DNA of 64,000 nt, from NCBI RefSeq assembly GCF_037975235.1, contig NZ_CP150241.1:2604001-2668000 (forward strand). The letters run 5' to 3'. Under the pieces are notes generated by a model that had not been told where the DNA came from, made no database searches, and saw only the letters and a program-made list of their open reading frames with translations. A program made the position numbers and the translations under genes. Below, one piece after another: positions 9,440 through 18,033 of the stretch; position 1 is the first letter of the stretch, and each line of letters begins with the position of its first letter. Origin of the DNA: Paenibacillus sp. FSL R5-0341. Its GTDB lineage: Bacteria > Bacillota > Bacilli > Paenibacillales > Paenibacillaceae.

Positions 9440-11228
9440 ATTCCTCCTGTACGGGTAGAGTCAGTTCAATACATGCGCCTCCGCTTTCATCGTTCTCCAT
9501 ATGAACAGTGAACAAGGCACCATAATGCAGACGGCAACGAGCAATGACATTGCCTAGTCCAATATGCCAGCCTTCGTTATGCAATATGGATTCCAACGAG
9601 GGGGGAGCTACGGGATGCTGCAACTTGTGGATGATTTCTGCTGGAATACCTGGTCCATTATCTGAAACACTGATATGCAGACGATCATGTATCCGATTGA
9701 TCCGTATCTGGACCTGGGCTGTCGTCTGATGCTGAAAACTGTATTTCACTGCATTTTCAATAAGCGGCTGAAGAATGAACTTGATGATGACCAAGGCGTT
9801 CAATGTGCCTTCCTTCGTTATCGAAATGTCGAGTTTACGACCGAAACGGGTTTGCAAAATGGAGATATAACGTTGTACATAATCTAGCTCTTCGGTCAGG
9901 GGAACACGGTCGTCATTAGTGTTTATGGAAAAGCGCATCATTTTACCCAAATCCTCAATGACCTGAACCGTATCATCCGTTCTACGCTGAATGGCAAGGC
10001 TACTCACCAGCTCCAGGGTATTAAACATAAAATGAGGATTAATCTGTATGAGAAGTGCCTTATACTCTGCTTGCTGGCGGAGTAGCTTCAGCTCGAATTC
10101 ATTCTGGATATGCTGGCGCAACTGACTGATCATATAACGGAAAGTGAAGATCACATAACTGATCTCGCTCTTTACATTTTTATCTGGAGGCAGCAGTGAA
10201 TCCGCTTGGTCGAAAGCACCTCGTTGAACCTGTCTCATCGCCAGTACCAATCTGGTCAAAGGTTTGGTTACACCGTGGGATAACCATGCAGCAGCCAAGA
10301 GGGAGACTAGAATCAGGGCAATCGTCACCACCACAATCGTGCTTTGGAGCTTATGGAGAGAGAGGTACATTTCCTTTTCCGGTGCCAGACCCGCCAACAT
10401 CCAGCCGGTACGTCCCAGTTTCTTGTATACAAGGATGTCTCGCTGTCCTTCATGGTTTGTGAGGTATGCCACCCCGGATCTGAGAGGGCTGTTTCGAATA
10501 CGATTGATCTCTGCGGTAGCTACAGCACCCAACGTGTCTACCTGCTGTGAGAGAATAGGATTTCCTTGCTCGCCCAGCAGAAAAATCGTGCTATTCTCCG
10601 CAAGATGTATGCGCCGGAGCGGCTCCAGAAAATAGGATTCACTGACATTCACCTTCATGACATTCTTCGCTGTAGCATGATGAAAGGTGCCAATGGGCAT
10701 CAGCAGACTGACCACCGGATGACCATGATCTCTGACACGTTCATGTTGGTCGGTGTGTGCAGGTAACCAGCGTTCCCCCAACGTGTAGAAATTCGTATAC
10801 CAGGATTCTTGTTGAAAGGCAGGATCATACGTTACTTGATTCTCACTGCCAATTCGCAGTCCATTCCGTCGATAGATGGATACATCCGAGATACTAGTGT
10901 AGCTGTTAGTTGCCTGAGTGAGAAAACGGCTCATAGCGAGGTTCGCCAGCATCTTCTCTCCTTCCGGCAGGCTCGGATCTCCGATCGCATTATCCCAGTT
11001 CTTGCCCATATCACTATTGAAAACAAGAGAGGCGACATCATAGATTTGCATCTGCACCATGTCTACGTATGAACCATATTCCTCCATTTTCTCAAGAGCA
11101 GAGGATTCGATGTAAGAGCGAATGACCGTGCGTGATTCCTTGAAAAGTAGGTAAGAGAGTGTGCCAAAAGCGAGGACAAACAGGACAACGATAAAGGCAA
11201 TCAGGCGGTTTTTTAAAGAGAAGAACAT
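9411..11228 (-). CDS. Two-component sensor histidine kinase (YesM-like)
   Basis: The 605-residue protein has an N-terminal membrane helix (about 10-30), an extracellular sensing region of about 250 residues (dCACHE-like by position), a second helix (IVVVTIALILVSLLAAAWL, near 295), a HAMP linker, and a cytoplasmic His_kinase/HATPase pair. The phosphoacceptor His is about residue 399 in QINPHFMFNTLE, the form typical of the LytS/YesM class, and the ATP lid is DNGPGIPAEII. The start ATG 11228 follows AGAAGGAGGAAATCC. It is the first gene of the operon running down to 2961; a sugar, or a sugar bound to the lipoprotein, is the likely signal. No clear promoter was found in the short gap before it. 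Confidence 0.92.
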   Translation of the reverse strand: MFFSLKNRLIAFIVVLFVLAFGTLSYLLFKESRTVIRSYIESSALEKMEEYGSYVDMVQMQIYDVASLVFNSDMGKNWDNAIGDPSLPEGEKMLANLAMSRFLTQATNSYTSISDVSIYRRNGLRIGSENQVTYDPAFQQESWYTNFYTLGERWLPAHTDQHERVRDHGHPVVSLLMPIGTFHHATAKNVMKVNVSESYFLEPLRRIHLAENSTIFLLGEQGNPILSQQVDTLGAVATAEINRIRNSPLRSGVAYLTNHEGQRDILVYKKLGRTGWMLAGLAPEKEMYLSLHKLQSTIVVVTIALILVSLLAAAWLSHGVTKPLTRLVLAMRQVQRGAFDQADSLLPPDKNVKSEISYVIFTFRYMISQLRQHIQNEFELKLLRQQAEYKALLIQINPHFMFNTLELVSSLAIQRRTDDTVQVIEDLGKMMRFSINTNDDRVPLTEELDYVQRYISILQTRFGRKLDISITKEGTLNALVIIKFILQPLIENAVKYSFQHQTTAQVQIRINRIHDRLHISVSDNGPGIPAEIIHKLQHPVAPPSLESILHNEGWHIGLGNVIARCRLHYGALFTVHMENDESGGACIELTLPVQEEYDVQRINRR

Positions 11229-11281
11229 GGATTTCCTCCTTCTACCGAGTCAACTTGCGTGCAGGTTAATGTTAAAAATAT

Positions 11282-11309
11282 AAAAAAAGACTGCGTGATA
11301 TGCGCAGCC
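11282..11309 (-). terminator. Terminator after the Gfo/Idh/MocA gene
   Basis: On the minus strand GGCTGCG (11309-11303) pairs with CGCAGTC (11295-11289) with one G-T pair, followed by seven Ts. Some read-through into the kinase operon is possible because the gap holds no obvious promoter. Confidence 0.75.
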
Positions 11310-11347
11310 TTTAAATGAATTTAATAATGTAGTGCAGACTTGGAGCC

Positions 11348-12637
11348 TTAGAACCGAACCAGATTATTGACGTTGACAGGCAAGCCCGTGGCGATGGCAC
11401 GATTGGCCGCAATCCCAGTCAAAATGGATCTGGCACCGTCCACGTGGTTAGCAGCACGATGGAACGGATCTTCTACAGGCTCTCCGAACAGATCATTCAG
11501 CAGAACCGGGTCACCTCCGCCATGTCCCCCCGCTTTCTCTTCCACTTCAACCTCATATGGCGTACCGAACATTGGAAGGACCCGCAACGTTTTACCGATC
11601 AATGCACCTTCCTTGCTCTTGTCACCTAATGAATTGACATAGGATTGCTCCACAATGTTCATCTCCATCCGACCTTTGGTGCCATTAATGGCAATGCGGT
11701 AACCTTCCCATGGCTGGTAGGCGACGAGGGAGTAGGTCAAAATCGCTTTGTTCCGATACTTCACAAGAACGCCCATCGTATCCTCAATGTTGATGCCATC
11801 CCCGAATACGCTCTGATCCCGCTGATAACCATCTTCCGATTCGGCATCCAGATACATGGACTTCATATGAGCATCCGAATCCAAATGCAGTGCAAAAGGA
11901 TCCTCTTTTGCGATCGGATTACCTGTTGCCCGATTGTAGAACTGTGTTACACCGCGTTCTTCTGCATTTTCTCTGCCGTAATACATCAGATCACCGAATG
12001 CGAACACGGTATCCGGCTGTGAGCCAATCCAGAAATTCACCAAGTCAAAGTGATGGGTGGATTTGTGAACGAGCAGTCCGCCGCTATTGCGCTTGTCCCG
12101 ATGCCAGCGGCGGAAATAATCTGCCCCGTGGCGGGTATTAAGCAACCATTCGAAGTGAACGGAAGTAACTTTTCCAATGGTATCATTCAGAATAAGTTCC
12201 CGAATCTTAGTATGGTGTGGTGCATAACGGTAGTTAAAGGTTACTCTCACGTTCTGGCCAGTCCGCTTGACGGCATCCAAAATCTCCTGGCATTTCTCCT
12301 CATCGATGGTCATCGGTTTCTCGGTAACAACGTCACAACCAAGTTCCATCGCGCGAATGATGTACTTGTGATGGGTGCGGTCAACGCTCGTTACGATGAC
12401 ATAATCAGGTTCCTCGTTCTCAATCATCTGATCAAACTGATCTGCAGGATAAGTGGGTACCTCAGGATACTCGTACTTTTCCTTTAATAGTTGATTCGCG
12501 TAGTTCATACGGACTTGATTTATATCGCAAAAGCCGACAAGCTCGGATGTATCCCTGTAATCCCGGGTCAAAGCACCATAAAAAAATTCGGCGCGGCCGC
12601 CGGTTCCAACTAATACATAACGTTTCTTGTTACTCAT
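11348..12637 (-). CDS. Gfo/Idh/MocA family NAD(P)-dependent oxidoreductase
   Basis: The 429-residue cytoplasmic protein has a Rossmann N-terminus (YVLVGTGGRAEFFYGAL), the family motif EKP (VTEKPMTIDEEK, near residue 103) and a C-terminal alpha/beta domain with HFDLVNFWIG, where the His is the usual catalytic position. These enzymes oxidise or reduce sugars, sugar acids or inositols with NAD(P). The start ATG 12637 follows CAAGGAGGCGATAGAC. It sits directly upstream of the sugar uptake operon and is divergent from an AraC regulator, so it probably processes the same or a related sugar. The shared upstream region holds a cre-like site. The substrate is unknown. Confidence 0.92.
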   Translation of the reverse strand: MSNKKRYVLVGTGGRAEFFYGALTRDYRDTSELVGFCDINQVRMNYANQLLKEKYEYPEVPTYPADQFDQMIENEEPDYVIVTSVDRTHHKYIIRAMELGCDVVTEKPMTIDEEKCQEILDAVKRTGQNVRVTFNYRYAPHHTKIRELILNDTIGKVTSVHFEWLLNTRHGADYFRRWHRDKRNSGGLLVHKSTHHFDLVNFWIGSQPDTVFAFGDLMYYGRENAEERGVTQFYNRATGNPIAKEDPFALHLDSDAHMKSMYLDAESEDGYQRDQSVFGDGINIEDTMGVLVKYRNKAILTYSLVAYQPWEGYRIAINGTKGRMEMNIVEQSYVNSLGDKSKEGALIGKTLRVLPMFGTPYEVEVEEKAGGHGGGDPVLLNDLFGEPVEDPFHRAANHVDGARSILTGIAANRAIATGLPVNVNNLVRF

Positions 12638-12691
12638 GTCTATCGCCTCCTTGAATATAGCTCTAGACTATAACAAGGGAGTACTTCTTTC

Positions 12692-12735
12692 GCCGCATTT
12701 TATGCGTAACCGCTTTCAAATGCCGCATATTTTGC
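12692..12735. promoter_or_regulatory. Direct repeat, possible AraC-type operator
   Basis: GCCGCAT occurs at 12692-12698 and again at 12722-12728 in the same orientation, 30 bp (about three helical turns) apart, with further matches after each copy. The second copy ends just before the TATAAT at 12736. Direct repeats next to an araC-family gene suggest autoregulation or control of the divergent dehydrogenase. This is inference. Confidence 0.45.
12705..12718 (+). promoter_or_regulatory. Candidate CcpA-binding cre site
   Basis: CGTAACCGCTTTCA matches the Bacillus cre consensus TGWAANCGNTNWCA at every fixed position except the first. It covers the -35 zone of the TATAAT at 12736 and lies between the divergent dehydrogenase and AraC genes, a position suited to glucose repression. 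Confidence 0.6.
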
Positions 12736-12741
12736 TATAAT
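12736..12741 (+). promoter_or_regulatory. -10 element upstream of the AraC regulator
   Basis: Perfect TATAAT 24 bases before the ribosome-site-backed ATG at 12765. The matching -35 is weak (TTTCAA around 12714), as expected for an activated promoter. Confidence 0.5.
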
Positions 12742-12764
12742 TTATGAAAAGGAGAGAGGGCGAC

Positions 12765-13667
12765 ATGACAGAACCTTTTCGTGCAGATTTTCATGATCCC
12801 ACGGATTTGCTACACATCGAATATGATCGTCGCATTGGATATTTCTCAATGACGGATGACCATCTGCATGATCATTATGAGTTATATTACCTGTTGTCTG
12901 GTGAGCGTATCTATTTCATTAAGGACCGGACCTACCGGGTAAAGGCTGGCGATCTGGTGTTTGTTGACCGCAATACGGTTCACAAGACATTGGAGAGCGG
13001 TATGCCCGACCATGAGCGGATGGTTCTCTATTTGAAGCCGGAGCTTTTTGCTGCCATGTCGGTTTCACCTGACTTCGTTGAAGAATTGAAGGAGCCCTTC
13101 TGTTGGGAGATTCCCATTGTAAGATTTCCTTCGCAGGTCATGGAGGTTTTGGAGCGGATGGTTAGCGAAATGGTGGATGAAATGCTTCGTCCCCAACCCG
13201 GAAGTAACCTGTTGCTTCGTCACCGGGCTATTGAATTGTTGGTGCATGCCTATCGGAATCAGTATCTGGGTCGATTATGCTCCGATGATCGTGAACCGGT
13301 TCTTCATCCCAAGACACAGGCCGTCGTGCGTTACCTGAATGAAAATTATCAAAAACCACTGACATTACCGGAGGTGGCGGGTATGTTTCGCATTAGTCCG
13401 CATTATCTGAGTCGATTGTTCAAACAAACGACAGGATTTACCTTCAGTGATTATCTGAATCTGTTACGGGTGAAGGAAGCACAGCGTTTGCTGCGGGAAA
13501 GTGAGGAATCCATTACGGATATCGCCTGGCTTGCTGGATTCAGTAACTTCTCTCATTTTGGCAAGATGTTTAAGCGTACCGTTCAGGTATCACCAAGAGT
13601 CTACCGACAGGAATACAAGGAATCGGGTTCCGTAAGGACCTTAAAAGAGGGAGAGAATATAAAATGA
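12765..13667 (+). CDS. AraC family transcriptional regulator with N-terminal cupin
   Basis: The start is ATG 12765, after AAGGAGAGAGGGCGAC; the in-frame ATG at 12744 overlaps the region between promoter and ribosome site and is rejected. The 300-residue protein has an AraC sugar-sensing cupin (about 5-120; HDHYELYYLLSGE and GDLVFVDRNTVH) and the double HTH of AraC/XylS (about 190-290; LPEVAGMFRISPHYLSRLFK and ITDIAWLAGFSNFSHFGKMFK). It is divergent from the Gfo/Idh/MocA dehydrogenase, its likely target, and its stop overlaps the start of the RidA-like gene (ATGA), so it also heads that operon. Confidence 0.92.
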   Translation: MTEPFRADFHDPTDLLHIEYDRRIGYFSMTDDHLHDHYELYYLLSGERIYFIKDRTYRVKAGDLVFVDRNTVHKTLESGMPDHERMVLYLKPELFAAMSVSPDFVEELKEPFCWEIPIVRFPSQVMEVLERMVSEMVDEMLRPQPGSNLLLRHRAIELLVHAYRNQYLGRLCSDDREPVLHPKTQAVVRYLNENYQKPLTLPEVAGMFRISPHYLSRLFKQTTGFTFSDYLNLLRVKEAQRLLRESEESITDIAWLAGFSNFSHFGKMFKRTVQVSPRVYRQEYKESGSVRTLKEGENIK

Positions 13668-14110
13668 TTGAAGCAAGATTGAATGAACTGGGGATTATTT
13701 TACCACAGGCCAGCGCGCCCGCAGCAAAATATGCCAATGCCGTTATTGTCAATGGAATCATGTATGTATCCGGGAAAGGACCTGATACCTCTGAACGTGG
13801 CAAACTCGGATCAGACTTCACAACAGAGCAGGGGTATGATTTTGCCCGGAACGCTGGGCTGGAGGTGCTTGCTGTCGTTAGAGATGTGCTGGGTTCACTG
13901 GATCAGGTGAAGAGAGTGGTTAAAGTGCAGGGCTTCATTAATGCATCTGCTTCGTATCAGGAGCATCATAAAGTGCTGAATGGGTTCTCCGATCTGATGA
14001 TGGAGGTATTCGGGGATCAGGGGGTACACGCCCGTTCGGTATTCGGTGCCGTATCTGTGAGGGATAATTTGCCGCTAATCATTGATTCCATCTTTCAAGT
14101 AGAGGAGTAG
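13664..14110 (+). CDS. RidA family (YjgF/YER057c/UK114) protein
   Basis: The 148-residue protein belongs to the longer RidA-like subgroup, recognised from VIVNGIMYVSGKGP, the central VVKVQGFINASASYQEHHKVLNG and the C-terminal HARSVFGAVSVRDNLPLIID, where the conserved Arg binds the carboxylate of the substrate. Classical RidA hydrolyses reactive enamines and imines from PLP enzymes; longer members are less well understood. The start overlaps the AraC stop codon by four bases (ATGA), so translation is coupled to the regulator. A GNAT gene follows after eight bases. Confidence 0.88.
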   Translation: MIEARLNELGIILPQASAPAAKYANAVIVNGIMYVSGKGPDTSERGKLGSDFTTEQGYDFARNAGLEVLAVVRDVLGSLDQVKRVVKVQGFINASASYQEHHKVLNGFSDLMMEVFGDQGVHARSVFGAVSVRDNLPLIIDSIFQVEE

Positions 14111-14118
14111 GTACAACC

Positions 14119-14709
14119 ATGACAGATTCATCTTCATTTCATCCGATTATGCTAACGATTCCCGAGAGCTTCTACACAGAACGTCTCATGATTCGTGCCC
14201 CGCAGTGGGGAGATGGCAAGGATCTGAATGAAGCGGTCCGTGAAAGTGCGGAACAACTGCGGTTGTGGTTGCCTTTTGCCGAGAAGATCCCGTCATTGGA
14301 AGAGTCCGAAGTGACTGTTCGCAAAGCAAGACTGAAATATCTGGAGCGTACCGACATGATGTTACATTTACGTGATAGACATACGGATGAATTCGTAGGC
14401 AGCAGTGGGTTACATCGCATTGACTGGAATGCACGCTGTTTCGAGATCGGATACTGGATTCGAACCTCACGAGCAGGCGAGGGCTTGATGACGGAAGCGG
14501 TGAGAGGCATTGAGCAATTTGCCATTACTCATCTGGAGGCCAATCGGCTGGAGATCCGATGTGATGCTCGTAATGTACGAAGTGCCAAAGTAGCTGAGCG
14601 AGCGGGCTATACGCTGGAAGGTATACTGCGTAAGATGCGGCGGGACAGTACAGGTACGCTGGTGGATTGTATGATTTTCTCCAAAGTTAGAAGCATTGAG
14701 TTCGAGTAA
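14119..14709 (+). CDS. GNAT family N-acetyltransferase (RimJ/RimL-like)
   Basis: This 196-residue acetyltransferase has the RimL-type opening FYTERLMIRAPQWGD, the motif GSSGLHRIDW in strand beta4, and the acetyl-CoA region EIGYWIRTSRAGEGLMTEAV followed by NRLEIRCDARNVRSAKVAERAGYTLEG. Such enzymes acetylate N-terminal or small-molecule amines from acetyl-CoA in the cytoplasm. It lies eight bases after the RidA-like gene with GAGGAG ahead of its ATG, and 13 bases before the APH-like gene, so the four genes form one transcript. The substrate is unknown. Confidence 0.9.
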   Translation: MTDSSSFHPIMLTIPESFYTERLMIRAPQWGDGKDLNEAVRESAEQLRLWLPFAEKIPSLEESEVTVRKARLKYLERTDMMLHLRDRHTDEFVGSSGLHRIDWNARCFEIGYWIRTSRAGEGLMTEAVRGIEQFAITHLEANRLEIRCDARNVRSAKVAERAGYTLEGILRKMRRDSTGTLVDCMIFSKVRSIEFE

Positions 14710-14722
14710 GGGGAGGACAGGT

Positions 14723-15532
14723 ATGGAGCGAATTGGTCAGGGAAGAACTGCGGAAATCTATGCGTATTCGAACGAGCACATTATGAAGCTATATCGAATG
14801 GATTTTCCACTCGAAGCAGTCCAAAATGAATTTAGAATAAGTGAGTTGGCATTCAAAAAAGGATTACCCGTCCCACAAGCAGTATCCTTGATAGAAGATA
14901 CGCCGCGTGCAGGCATTGTTTTTAGAAGAGTGGAGGGTAACACCCTGTTATCCCTTATCATTCAACAACCTGCTATACTAGAGCAGCTCGCATCCAAAAT
15001 GGCCGAGTGCCACTACAGACTTCATTGCGAGAGAGATGATGAAGCAACACTGCCCTCCCAGAAGCAGATTTTATCCGGAGCGATTCGCAATGTTCGATTA
15101 TTATCCGAGAACGATCAAGCGCGAGTCCTTTCTTACTTAACAACACTGCCTGATCAACAGCAGATCTGTCATGGCGATTATCATCCGGATAACGTTATGC
15201 TGAGTGAGGTTGGCGATCAATACTGGGTCATCGATTGGATGACTGGCATGTCGGGTGATCCCGCGGGTGATGTGGCTCGAAGCTGGGTAATATTAATGAG
15301 TGGCACTTTGCCGGAAGATACAGAGCCTGCTATACGAATGGGTTTTGAAATGGCTCGTGAATCACTGGTCGAATATTACGTTAATCACTATATACAAATT
15401 TCCGGTATTTCCCGGGAAACGATTGAATCCTGGATGCTGCCCGTTGCTGCCGCGCGTCTTGACGAGGGTTTGCCCGCTCAAGAAGCGGAACAGCTGCTGA
15501 AGTTTGTTCAGGAACGAATTCGTCGGTTATAA
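14723..15532 (+). CDS. Aminoglycoside phosphotransferase (APH)-family kinase
   Basis: The start is ATG 14723 after GGGGAGGACAGGT; an upstream in-frame ATG at 14696 lies inside the GNAT gene. The 269-residue protein has an APH/choline-kinase fold: an N-lobe with RIGQGRTAEIYAY, the catalytic loop HGDYHPDNVM near residue 150 and the metal-binding VIDWMTG near 170. The family phosphorylates small hydroxylated molecules with ATP; only some members inactivate antibiotics, and nothing here shows that activity. It is the last gene of the AraC-RidA-GNAT-APH operon; a foldback repeat begins three bases after its stop. Confidence 0.87.
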   Translation: MERIGQGRTAEIYAYSNEHIMKLYRMDFPLEAVQNEFRISELAFKKGLPVPQAVSLIEDTPRAGIVFRRVEGNTLLSLIIQQPAILEQLASKMAECHYRLHCERDDEATLPSQKQILSGAIRNVRLLSENDQARVLSYLTTLPDQQQICHGDYHPDNVMLSEVGDQYWVIDWMTGMSGDPAGDVARSWVILMSGTLPEDTEPAIRMGFEMARESLVEYYVNHYIQISGISRETIESWMLPVAAARLDEGLPAQEAEQLLKFVQERIRRL

Positions 15533-15534
15533 AA

Positions 15535-15750
15535 GTTGAATTACATATTATTTACACTGACACTACGATGACAGAATAACCTTTCAATCGCTGTTATCCC
15601 CAGATTTTTTGATTCCCTTTCCTAAGGGGGAAATCCGGGGATAAAGGCGAAGCATATGCTTCCGAAGCAGCTTTCTTGCAGAAAGCTTTTAGCTTCGCTT
15701 TTTCAGGTTTTTTCTGTCCTCTCCGTTATCGTGTTAATGATTAGTTCAAC
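15535..15750. repeat. Foldback intergenic element, copy A
   Basis: A 216 bp intergenic element with imperfect inverted ends (GTTGAATTACATATTATTTACAC at left against a GTTGAAC-type right end). It also has a 14-bp inner stem with one mismatch (15594-15607 with 15631-15644) and a perfect 8-bp hairpin AGCTTTCT/AGAAAGCT at 15669-15687. In reverse orientation it aligns along its length to copy B at 31726-31956, including 34 identical bases (15587-15620 against 31863-31896). It fills most of the 278-base gap between the APH-like and methyltransferase genes. Confidence 0.85.
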
Positions 15751-15810
15751 ATCTATAGACGAATCTAATGATTTTATATATAAGGGTAGTGAAAGAGAGG
15801 GGACATATTT

Positions 15811-18033
15811 ATGCTGCATTCATTAAAGGCCATACAATCATACAAGTCAGGTAACACGCCGGAAGCCCAGCAGCTATGGCTGCAACTGCTGGCAGCAGCG
15901 GAGAAGCCCCGTATTAACCTCGAACGCATTCATTCCATTGCCGAACTTGAGGGAACAAATCCGGTGCTGGACTACACTGAGCGTACACTTCACGTATTGG
16001 AGAAACTTCCGGTTTCTTTTTGGGTGCGAGAAATTCTGGAGGACGTATTAATCTGGTCAGAGACGGCGAAGGCCGGATCATTAGAGCAGCGGCGGGTATG
16101 GCAAAAGCAAGGCGTTAACCTGTTTGTACACAATGTGGGGTCCGCTCAGTTATATGATCTGTACACAGGGGCAGGCCACCTGGATAACGACATCGGTAAG
16201 AGCAGGGAGACGGTTATAAATCAACCTGGTTCTCAAAGCCATGCTCTAAGTAAGAATACGAATATAAGCGAGCATACTGCGCCGACTCCACAAACACCAA
16301 GGCATGAGATTATAAGTACTCTAATTGCTACGCATGGACTTATTGGTCAATACATACGCGGCGAGATTCCATTTGCCGAGAATGCTTCGCTCCACGTCTT
16401 GATCGTCAAAGGGTGGCTTACTACAGATGAATTGCACACCATACTGATGGCATTAAATGAGTGCATTATTGCAGGTGTTGATCCAGCGTTATGGAATCAG
16501 GTTCAGGCTGAGGTACGGCGAATTGTAGGCTGGATTATCGCTGGACCAGATCATGAGGACTGGAGCGTCAAGGAACGGTTATCCCGCTTAAGAAGCTCGT
16601 CTATTCGACAAGGAGAAGCTATGGACGAGGCTTATGCCAAACTTCAAACGGAAATGGATGTGGAACAGGCGCTGGCTCCGCTGGCTCATCGCACATTATG
16701 GTATGTGGAGTCGGCCATGCAGGATTTTTCGTTGCAAGAGATGGTGAAAGTGTTCCTGTTGACGCTTCGCAGTGAGAGTATGAATCCCACTTCTATGGAA
16801 AGTCGATCTGATGTAGTCCGTCATATCAGCTTCGAACCATTGATGAATACGATGTATTACGACTACAAAGGCGTCAAGAAACTCAATATTTACAAGAAAC
16901 GAATGATTGAAAAGTATTTGGAACAGTATTCATGGGAACAGATTGCTTCCGGGGAGCAGATCGTCTATCCCCATCTAACCCATCGCATTGAACGTCATAC
17001 GGATCTGCCGGATACATTATTCGTGACCTTCGAATTTTCCCCAGCGGCGGAGAAATTGATTGCATTTTGTATTGAAGCGGAAAAGTCGCCGTTATATGAG
17101 AAGGCTGTGCTGCTTTTATTCGATCTGTTTGGGTTGCGCCGGGATGCCTATGATCGGTTCCATAACGAAGAGACGTATTTGTCCGATATGAACAGTTCCG
17201 GTGATTACAAAAAAGTGCTGCTGGACTATATCGTAGGTAAACGGGTACTTGATATTGGTCCAGGTGGAGGGATTCTGCTGGATCTAATTGAGCAGGAAAA
17301 ACCGGAAGTGGAGCCGATTGGTATCGATATCTCAGCCAATGTCATTGAAGCGCTGGAGCGCAAAAAACAGCGCGCGGGACATCGCTGGCAAGTGATGAAG
17401 GGCGATGCCCTGCAACTGGAGCAATATGTGGAGCCAGGCACCGTAGATACGGTTATTTTTTCATCCATTCTGCATGAGTTGTATTCATACATTGAATTGG
17501 ACGGTCGAAGATTTAATTCCGATACGGTTGTGGCCGCGCTGAGAAGTTCATTCCGTGTGCTGTCACCTGGCGGAAGAATTCTGATTCGGGATGGTATCAA
17601 GAGTGAGCCGGAGGCACAGAAGCGCAGGATTCGTTTCCTGGAAGCGGATGGGATGCGCTGGCTGGAGCGGTATGCAGAGGATTTTCAGGGACGTACAATT
17701 AAATATGAGCGGGTCTCAGACAACGAGGTCGTACTGTCGATTAACGATGCGATGGAATTTCTCTATACGTATACGTGGGGCGAAGAGGCTTATGTACATG
17801 AGATTCAGGAACAGTTCGGTATATTTACGCCAACTGCCTATGAGAACTGTATTCGAGAAGCGCTAGGCGAACAAGCCGAGATTATCACCTTCGAACATTT
17901 TCTTCAGGAGGGGTACACAGAAGCACTGGGAGAACGGATGATCTTTATGAACGAAGACGGTGAACCTGTGCCTTTGCCAGACAGCACTTGTCTGATTGTC
18001 ATTGAGAAGAAGAAAGGGTTGGCGGAAGGATGA
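15811..18033 (+). CDS. Large protein: unknown N-terminal region plus class I SAM-dependent methyltransferase domain
   Basis: The start ATG 15811 follows GAAAGAGAGGGGACATATTT. The 740-residue cytoplasmic protein has an N-terminal part of about 470 residues that I cannot assign: mostly helical, TPR-like in the first 30 residues, with a low-complexity Ser/Thr/Pro stretch near 135-165. The methyltransferase domain follows: motif I VLDIGPGGGILLD near 478, acidic loop IGIDISAN, MKGDALQL, and FSSILHELYSY, then LSPGGRILIRDG. About 130 C-terminal residues may form a substrate lid. It transfers a methyl group from SAM; the target is unknown. The next gene, a histidine phosphatase, overlaps its stop (ATGA). 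Confidence 0.8.
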   Translation: MLHSLKAIQSYKSGNTPEAQQLWLQLLAAAEKPRINLERIHSIAELEGTNPVLDYTERTLHVLEKLPVSFWVREILEDVLIWSETAKAGSLEQRRVWQKQGVNLFVHNVGSAQLYDLYTGAGHLDNDIGKSRETVINQPGSQSHALSKNTNISEHTAPTPQTPRHEIISTLIATHGLIGQYIRGEIPFAENASLHVLIVKGWLTTDELHTILMALNECIIAGVDPALWNQVQAEVRRIVGWIIAGPDHEDWSVKERLSRLRSSSIRQGEAMDEAYAKLQTEMDVEQALAPLAHRTLWYVESAMQDFSLQEMVKVFLLTLRSESMNPTSMESRSDVVRHISFEPLMNTMYYDYKGVKKLNIYKKRMIEKYLEQYSWEQIASGEQIVYPHLTHRIERHTDLPDTLFVTFEFSPAAEKLIAFCIEAEKSPLYEKAVLLLFDLFGLRRDAYDRFHNEETYLSDMNSSGDYKKVLLDYIVGKRVLDIGPGGGILLDLIEQEKPEVEPIGIDISANVIEALERKKQRAGHRWQVMKGDALQLEQYVEPGTVDTVIFSSILHELYSYIELDGRRFNSDTVVAALRSSFRVLSPGGRILIRDGIKSEPEAQKRRIRFLEADGMRWLERYAEDFQGRTIKYERVSDNEVVLSINDAMEFLYTYTWGEEAYVHEIQEQFGIFTPTAYENCIREALGEQAEIITFEHFLQEGYTEALGERMIFMNEDGEPVPLPDSTCLIVIEKKKGLAEG

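Noticed and set aside
14723..15532. Antibiotic resistance function for the APH-like kinase
   Set aside because: Only the general kinase motifs are visible; the family includes many non-resistance kinases and the context is metabolic.
15535..15750. Foldback copies as simple terminators
   Set aside because: They are over 200 bases long, related over their whole length and lie in different orientations to the flanking genes; an ordinary terminator does not explain this.
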